18,769 bases of DNA from an uncultured Chitinophagaceae bacterium. GTDB lineage: Bacteria > Bacteroidota > Bacteroidia > Chitinophagales > Chitinophagaceae. The notes under the pieces are model-generated. The model made no database searches, was not told the origin of the DNA, and saw only the letters and a program-made list of their open reading frames with translations. A program made the translations under genes and the position numbers. The stretch covers positions 1 through 18,769 of the forward strand of contig CALCEA010000019.1 in NCBI GenBank assembly GCA_937900675.1. Reading direction: 5' to 3'. Positions 13,868 to 18,769 of the stretch are shown here, piece by piece. Numbering within the stretch: the stretch's first letter is position 1; each line of letters starts with the position of its first letter.

Positions 13868-15874
13868 TTAATTAATAAAATGCCACCAAATACCCACCCT
13901 AACCCAAATACCTGTACCCGGGTAGTTTCTAGCAGAAAAATTGTAATGATTTCCTAATGTATTACTAGTTGGTAATAAGGTATGTAGATTCTCCACCCTT
14001 ATATAAGCCTTCAACCTTTTAATCATCATATGATAAAACGCATTCACCATGGGGCGGTTACGCAACATAAAATCGTTTTGTACATAAAACTGTCCCGTCA
14101 TAGGCATATAATCGCCAGCTTTAAAAGCAGTATGATAAATAAACTCTAAACCGGTAGACATATTTAAGTTCTTGTAAAACACTCCTTCAAATGCAATTCT
14201 TTGTCTGGTTAAAACGGAAGGAACCCTGATAGGACTAGCAGCATCCACTAATTGCAAGTGCAGTTCGTTATACCAATTCCAGTGTTTGGATAACTTAAAT
14301 TGATTGGCCAATTGTGCATTGATATAATGAATCGTTCCTTGATAAATAGCTGCATGGTAACCAGAAGAAAAGTATTGATAATTATTGATCAGCTGATAAG
14401 TTACTGAACCCTTCCAAGCTTTTTTCACATTACCTGTTGATGCAATAAACTGAATATGATTTTCTTTTTTGATTCCAGTAAATCCAAAAATGGGGAAGTC
14501 TGTAATTCCCATTGCATTGGTTGATGGAGTTCGGTTTACATTATTAAACGCTAATTGAACATAATTGCCTTTCTTATTCAATAAACTGGTTAAAGATGCT
14601 TTAGTAATATAATCACCTGCATGATATCCTACTAAAAACAACTGGCCATACAAATCAATATCCCAAACCTGATTCTTTGTCTTGTTTTTATAGGCACCAA
14701 ATCCATAACTATCCTGAGCTGACCAATTTTTTCTATTCAAAAAACTTCCAGACTGATTGGACAATCCAGCACCCACTTGTAAAAACTGATTGCTATTGTT
14801 TTTTTGAGGATAACTAATCAAGCTAAACTCATTACTCAAGATATTCCACTGGTCTCTATACTTGATAGCACCCTCAATCGCATTGGGGAAATTAAAATAA
14901 GTACTGTAATTACTAGCATTAGGTTCTCCATCTTGAAATAGATATTCTAATTGCTGGTATTTTATTTCATTTTGAAATCTTAGTCTTGGATAAAATAAAT
15001 AAGTAGTCACCGTGTCCTTCACCACAGAATCTTTCTGACCAAGGTCATAGCTTTGTTTCCACAACAAAGTATTGTCTTTATAGATAGAACCTGTAGATAT
15101 ATTGGTATTAAATGGGTTTCTAAATGAAGCACTACTTACTCCCAATCTGGTCTCTAATTCATAAGGGTTGTTTAAAGCTAGGCTATCTAACTTTGCTGCA
15201 TTCACCAAACCTCCATTCTCTGAAGAGGCCGTTTTATTATTCAACATCACCCAGAAGCTTTCATATCTTTTTCTCTTAGATTGAAAATGCGCTGTGATTC
15301 GCATATTACTAAAATTAGCTTGCTGGTTTTTTACATTACCAGGTGCATTGCTAAATCTATAATCAAAAGAAAAATTTAATTGTTGTTTCTTGTTTTGAGT
15401 ATGTTTTAATTCTACCAACTGCTCTCCTTTTCCACCTAACAAATAAATCAATTCTGTATAAGGCCTGGTGGTTTGATAGAATGGTGTGCCGGCTAGCGTA
15501 TAATTATAAATTTCATATTGATGAAACCCTGCATCGAATCCAGCTTTCCAAACAGGCGATAATAAATAAGAATTAGTTGCGGTTCCGGTATTACCTAAAT
15601 TATAAAATGAATAAGGCAAAGGGAATCGCTTATAAAAATCATTGATCGAAGAATCATTTTTTTGAATCTCATTACTATTATACAATTTGTAAAATATCGT
15701 AATGGAATCGGCATTTTGATCTCTTTTCTGCAATGAATCTCCTGCGCCACCTGCTTTAGGCATTCTTCCTCCCATTCCAGACATGGAATTAAACCCGCCT
15801 GGACGCATTTGAGCAATAGCAAATGCATGGATAAATATTAAGCTAACAAAAATGGCTAAACGCTTCAATGGCAT
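13868..15874 (-). CDS. Putative porin (Porin_10-type outer-membrane barrel)
   Basis: A 668-residue outer-membrane protein that resembles the Bacteroidota 'putative porin' family (Porin_10). Residues 1-21 are a Sec signal (AIA-Q). Residues 22-48 are a Gly/Met-rich segment with Met23, Met31, Met34 and Met38. A conserved-looking entry region follows (GNTGTATNSYLLSP, and GFHQYEIYNYTL), and the rest alternates aromatic-rich strands with polar loops to the end, closing with GIWVRVGIWWHF and a near-terminal aromatic residue, typical of barrels. It lies 7 bases after the purine nucleoside phosphorylase gene, so the two are surely co-transcribed. Nucleoside uptake is a possible role by context only; no substrate can be read from the sequence. 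Confidence 0.8.
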   Translation of the reverse strand: MPLKRLAIFVSLIFIHAFAIAQMRPGGFNSMSGMGGRMPKAGGAGDSLQKRDQNADSITIFYKLYNSNEIQKNDSSINDFYKRFPLPYSFYNLGNTGTATNSYLLSPVWKAGFDAGFHQYEIYNYTLAGTPFYQTTRPYTELIYLLGGKGEQLVELKHTQNKKQQLNFSFDYRFSNAPGNVKNQQANFSNMRITAHFQSKRKRYESFWVMLNNKTASSENGGLVNAAKLDSLALNNPYELETRLGVSSASFRNPFNTNISTGSIYKDNTLLWKQSYDLGQKDSVVKDTVTTYLFYPRLRFQNEIKYQQLEYLFQDGEPNASNYSTYFNFPNAIEGAIKYRDQWNILSNEFSLISYPQKNNSNQFLQVGAGLSNQSGSFLNRKNWSAQDSYGFGAYKNKTKNQVWDIDLYGQLFLVGYHAGDYITKASLTSLLNKKGNYVQLAFNNVNRTPSTNAMGITDFPIFGFTGIKKENHIQFIASTGNVKKAWKGSVTYQLINNYQYFSSGYHAAIYQGTIHYINAQLANQFKLSKHWNWYNELHLQLVDAASPIRVPSVLTRQRIAFEGVFYKNLNMSTGLEFIYHTAFKAGDYMPMTGQFYVQNDFMLRNRPMVNAFYHMMIKRLKAYIRVENLHTLLPTSNTLGNHYNFSARNYPGTGIWVRVGIWWHFIN

Positions 15875-15881
15875 ATTTTAT

Positions 15882-16712
15882 TTAAGCAATGGCTTTAACT
15901 AAATCGCTAATGATTAATGTCAATTTTGGTTCAGCTGCATTAGCGGCTTCCAAAACTTCTTGGTGCGTAATGACATTGTTATCTTCGCGAATTCCCAAGT
16001 CTGTAACCACACTAATTGCAAACACGCGCATTCCGCAATGTACAGCAGCAATATTTTCTTGAACAGTACTCATACCTACCACATCCCCACCTACAATTTT
16101 GATTAATTTATATTCTGCTCTGGTTTCAAATGTTGGACCAGTTACGCCAACATAAACACCTTCGTGCACTTTAATTTGATGAGATGCTGCAATTGCTTTT
16201 GCCTTATCAATAAATTCTTGTGCATAAGGCTCACTCATGTCTGGAAATCTTGTACCTAATGCAGACTCATTTTTACCTATCAATGGATTAATGGTGAAAA
16301 AACTAATATGGTCTTTAATGATCATTAAATCACCTACTTGATAATTTGGATTCACCCCACCCGCGGCATTGGATAAAATTAGATTTTGAACACCTAATAA
16401 TTTTAATACTCTCACTGGAAAGGAAACCTGCTCGGGAGAATACCCTTCATAAAAATGAAAACGACCTTCCAAAACCCAAACCTTTTGTCCATTCAAAGTA
16501 CCTAAAATTAAACGACCTTTATGACCTTCAACAGTACTTATTGGAAAATTAGGAATAGAAGTATAAGGGATTTCAAATTCAGTTTCTATTTTAGTAGATA
16601 AATTACCCAATCCACTGCCCAAAATGATAGCTGTGTCTGCTTTTGCAGCAATCTTTGATTGAATAAATTGAGCGGTTTCTTGTAATTGAGTCATTAAGTT
16701 GGTCATATTCAT
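15882..16712 (-). CDS. Purine nucleoside phosphorylase (trimeric, PNP-I type)
   Basis: This cytoplasmic enzyme splits purine nucleosides with phosphate to base and ribose-1-phosphate in salvage. The 276-residue length and motifs fit the trimeric family: LGSGLG (31-36, phosphate Ser33), GHKG (63-66), Arg84 and His86 in GRFHFYEG, NAAGG (115-119), TFET with Glu196 (human Glu201), VGMSTVQE with Met214 (human Met219), and His250 (human His257). The residue matching human Asn243, which contacts the 6-oxo group, is Asp238 (VVTDLG). Starts at 16712 (MNM) or at 16706 or 16694 are possible; the first ATG is taken because a -7 box lies 14 bases upstream. It is followed by the porin gene after 7 bases. 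Confidence 0.93.
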   Translation of the reverse strand: MNMTNLMTQLQETAQFIQSKIAAKADTAIILGSGLGNLSTKIETEFEIPYTSIPNFPISTVEGHKGRLILGTLNGQKVWVLEGRFHFYEGYSPEQVSFPVRVLKLLGVQNLILSNAAGGVNPNYQVGDLMIIKDHISFFTINPLIGKNESALGTRFPDMSEPYAQEFIDKAKAIAASHQIKVHEGVYVGVTGPTFETRAEYKLIKIVGGDVVGMSTVQENIAAVHCGMRVFAISVVTDLGIREDNNVITHQEVLEAANAAEPKLTLIISDLVKAIA

Positions 16713-16726
16713 GCTTTAATTAGGCA

Positions 16727-16734
16727 CAAATATA
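16727..16734 (-). promoter_or_regulatory. Candidate -7 promoter element for the PNP-porin unit
   Basis: TATATTTG on the minus strand is a full TAnnTTTG match in the 28-base gap after the MFS stop, 14 bases before the PNP ATG. The expected -33 region falls in the 3' end of the MFS gene and shows no TTG, so activity is uncertain. Confidence 0.45.
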
Positions 16735-16740
16735 ACTCAT

Positions 16741-17961
16741 TTACTTAGTTTCTTTATTTAAAACCAGATAAGCAATTACTGCGCTAATGATCATAAATAA
16801 GGCCCCCAATAAAAAAGATGCACCTGGAAAATATATCGGGTTGCTAGGTTTGGTGAAATAGGCAAATAAACTAGTCATTACCAATGGGCCAAAAATAGAA
16901 GTCACACTCATGATACTGGTTAATGATCCTTGTAATTCGCCCTGTTGATTTTTAGGTACATGGACAGAGATCAATGATTGTAAAGCTGGGCCACAAATAC
17001 CTCCTAAACAATAAGGCACTAAAAACGCAAACATCATCCATGAACTAGAAGCAAATGCAAATAAAACAAGTCCAAGTGCATACAATGCTATTCCATAATA
17101 CACACTTTTTTTATCTCCTAATTTTGGATTAATAAAACGAATCAATACCCCTTGAACCAATCCAACTAACAATCCAACCATCGCCAAAGACAATCCAATT
17201 GTTTTTGGACTCCATTTAAATTTTTCAATATTCGCATAGCTCCAATTACTTTGAACTGCGTGTGAACCCAGGTATATAAAAAACAAAGACACAATCAAAC
17301 CAGATACTGCAGGATAAGTTCTCAAATGCATAAGAGAACTTAAAGGATTAGATCTTTTCCATTCAAAGTCTCTACGATTAGCAGGAGCTAAAGATTCAGG
17401 TAATACAAAATATCCATACAATGCATTCACTAATGCCAAACATGCTGCAACAATAAAAGGTAATTTATGTCCATATTCGCCTAGAATTCCTCCCAACATT
17501 GGACCAATGATAAAACCAATTCCAAATGCTGCACCAATCATTCCAAAGTTTTTGGCCCTATTGGTATCGTCACTGATATCAGCAATATATGCAGAAGCAG
17601 TGGTAATACTTGCACCAGTAATTCCAGAAATGGTTCTCCCAACAAACAACCATAATATACTTGGAGCAAAAGCAAGGAATAAATAATCTAAACCAAAACC
17701 TAATAAAGAAAATAACAAAACTGGTCTTCTACCATAGCGATCACTTAAACTACCAATCAATGGAGAGAACAGAAACTGCATTGTAGCATATAAAAAAGTT
17801 AGCCAGCCGCCGTATAAAGAAACCTTACTAATGTCATCGGTATGAATTAGACCCTTAATCAAAGCAGGCACTACTGGAATGATGATACCCAATCCCACAA
17901 TATCAATCACTAGTGTAAAAAAGATAAAGCCTATTGCAGCTTGTTTATTATTATTTGCCAT
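16741..17961 (-). CDS. MFS transporter of the TCR/Tet (drug:H+ antiporter, 12-TM) type
   Basis: A 406-residue inner-membrane major facilitator with about twelve hydrophobic segments. The first helix carries Asp20 in VIDIVGLGIIIPVVP, as in TetA-like pumps. Motif A reads GSLSDRYGRRPVLL (70-83) in the helix 2-3 loop, and the antiporter motif C reads GFIIGPMLGG (149-158). The resemblance is to chromosomal TetA-like proteins. Such homologues are common and most do not give tetracycline resistance, so the substrate stays open. ATG at 17961 is the only reasonable start: the next Met is residue 61, after helix 1. It is transcribed from its own promoter placed in the clpB terminator region, and no tetR-like regulator lies beside it. 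Confidence 0.9.
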   Translation of the reverse strand: MANNNKQAAIGFIFFTLVIDIVGLGIIIPVVPALIKGLIHTDDISKVSLYGGWLTFLYATMQFLFSPLIGSLSDRYGRRPVLLFSLLGFGLDYLFLAFAPSILWLFVGRTISGITGASITTASAYIADISDDTNRAKNFGMIGAAFGIGFIIGPMLGGILGEYGHKLPFIVAACLALVNALYGYFVLPESLAPANRRDFEWKRSNPLSSLMHLRTYPAVSGLIVSLFFIYLGSHAVQSNWSYANIEKFKWSPKTIGLSLAMVGLLVGLVQGVLIRFINPKLGDKKSVYYGIALYALGLVLFAFASSSWMMFAFLVPYCLGGICGPALQSLISVHVPKNQQGELQGSLTSIMSVTSIFGPLVMTSLFAYFTKPSNPIYFPGASFLLGALFMIISAVIAYLVLNKETK

Positions 17962-17965
17962 TTGA

Positions 17966-17996
17966 CAAATATAAATAAAAAAGCCCCAGAACCAAA
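17966..17996 (-). promoter_or_regulatory. Strong Bacteroidota-type promoter of the MFS gene
   Basis: On the minus strand TTTG (17993-17996) is followed by exactly 19 bases and then TATATTTG (17966-17973), an ideal match to the primary sigma consensus of Bacteroidota. Only four bases (TCAA) separate the -7 box from the ATG, so transcription should start at or within a few bases of the start codon. Confidence 0.8.
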
Positions 17997-18008
17997 GGCC
18001 TGGGGCTT
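17977..18008 (-). terminator. Rho-independent terminator of clpB
   Basis: On the minus strand AAGCCCCAG and CTGGGGCTT (17981-17989 and 18000-18008) form a perfect 9-bp GC-rich stem with a 10-base loop, followed by a T-run down to 17977. It lies 15 bases after the clpB stop. The MFS promoter's -33 element is in its loop. Confidence 0.9.
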
Positions 18009-18023
18009 AAAATAACTCAATGA

Positions 18024-18769
18024 TTAAGCTTCGTTTCTGAAAACGATGATGCCATCAAAAATATCAATCAACACTTTTTTAGATTGATCAATTTCTCCAC
18101 TTAAGATTTTTTTACTTAATTCATTCACTACTAATTTTTGAATCAATCTCTTCAAAGGTCTTGCACCTAATTGCATATCAAAACCTTGTTCAGATAAATA
18201 CTCAATCAAATAATCACTAAACTCAATCTGCATTCCATTCTCGGCCACCAAATGTTTTAAATTATTCAATTGTATTTTAACAATCGAAGCCATTTGTTTT
18301 TGTAATAAAGGAGAGAACATAATAATTTCATCTACTCTATTTAAAAATTCAGGACGAATGGTTTGTTTTAATAAAGCCATTACTTCAGTCTTAGATTGTT
18401 CTGTTTTCTCTGCAACATTCTTATCTGTTACCCCTTCAAAAGCTTCTTGAATTAAATGACTACCAATATTACTTGTCATAATGATAATGGTATTCTTAAA
18501 ATTCACCGTTCTACCTTTATTATCTGTTAAATGACCATCATCTAAAACTTGTAATAAAATATTCCAAATATCAGGATGCGCTTTTTCAATCTCATCCAAT
18601 AACACTACACTATAAGGTTTTCTTCTTACCGCTTCAGTCAACTGCCCACCTTCATCATAACCTACATAGCCTGGAGGCGCTCCTACCAATCTAGATACTG
18701 CATGTTTTTCCTGATATTCACTCATATCAATTCTGGTCATCATGCTATCATCATCAAATAAATAGTTAG
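18024..18769 (-). CDS. clpB: ClpB disaggregase, C-terminal part (cut by the window edge)
   Basis: The frame runs open to the end of the window and continues past the internal ATG at 18743 (NYLFDDDS before MMTRIDMSEY), so the visible 248 residues are only the second AAA+ domain of a protein usually near 860 residues. Visible are the pore-loop segment GAPPGYVGYDEGGQLTEA, Walker B VVLLDEIEKAH, sensor 1 in IIMTSNIGS, the arginine-finger segment RPEFLNRVDEI, and sensor 2 in LGARPLKR. The Walker A of this domain lies outside. ClpB works with DnaK to pull apart aggregated proteins in the cytoplasm. ClpA and ClpC share much of this domain; the MSEYQEKHAVSRL segment and the short C-terminus point to ClpB. 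The gene ends in a strong terminator. Confidence 0.9.
   Translation of the reverse strand, partial: NYLFDDDSMMTRIDMSEYQEKHAVSRLVGAPPGYVGYDEGGQLTEAVRRKPYSVVLLDEIEKAHPDIWNILLQVLDDGHLTDNKGRTVNFKNTIIIMTSNIGSHLIQEAFEGVTDKNVAEKTEQSKTEVMALLKQTIRPEFLNRVDEIIMFSPLLQKQMASIVKIQLNNLKHLVAENGMQIEFSDYLIEYLSEQGFDMQLGARPLKRLIQKLVVNELSKKILSGEIDQSKKVLIDIFDGIIVFRNEA

Noticed and set aside
16741..17961. Tetracycline resistance determinant
   Set aside because: The protein is TetA-like in its motifs, but there is no TetR-like neighbour, no mobile element and no foreign composition; ordinary chromosomal MFS pumps look the same.

Overview
The window is AT-rich, gene-dense DNA. It most likely comes from a member of the Bacteroidota, probably a Chitinophagaceae-type bacterium. 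This placement is inferred, not computed. It rests on several signs: exported proteins with Sec signals ending in S/A-A-Q; promoters of the Bacteroidota type (TTTG, about 19 bp, TAnnTTTG); few clear Shine-Dalgarno sites; a Porin_10-type barrel; and small metal-locus proteins (the HYC...CC...PP type) known mainly from this phylum. I see no rRNA, tRNA, CRISPR array, insertion sequence or prophage gene, and no gene-free stretch longer than about 100 bases.

Left part (1-5645). A plus-strand gene encodes a signal-anchored protein with a kelch-like extracytoplasmic part, one membrane segment and a helical cytoplasmic domain. A minus-strand LuxE-like adenylating enzyme converges on it. From a divergent gap a tightly overlapping plus-strand operon starts: an M42 metallopeptidase, a class-I glutamine amidotransferase and an ATP-grasp-like ligase. 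They overlap by 1 and 11 bases. This operon has no function I recognise and is the best candidate here for an undescribed pathway.

Middle part (5653-13812). Seven minus-strand genes form a heavy-metal handling and efflux locus. In transcription order they encode a Cys-containing HYC/CC/PP protein, an exported HMA protein with a metallothionein-like tail, a second exported HMA protein, an outer-membrane barrel, a small membrane-anchored protein, a 1443-residue fusion of a CzcA/CusA RND pump with a TolC-like outer-membrane factor, and the lipoprotein adaptor. Together they could bind metal in the periplasm and pump it through a pump-adaptor-channel complex. No metal-sensing regulator lies in the window. 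Inverted repeats occupy the intergenic gaps of this locus and are candidate control elements.

Right part (13868-18769). All genes are on the minus strand: the 3' end of clpB, cut by the window edge; a TetA-like MFS transporter; a purine nucleoside phosphorylase; and a Porin_10 barrel encoded 7 bases after it. The clpB terminator is interleaved with the promoter of the MFS gene, whose mRNA is predicted to be nearly or fully leaderless.
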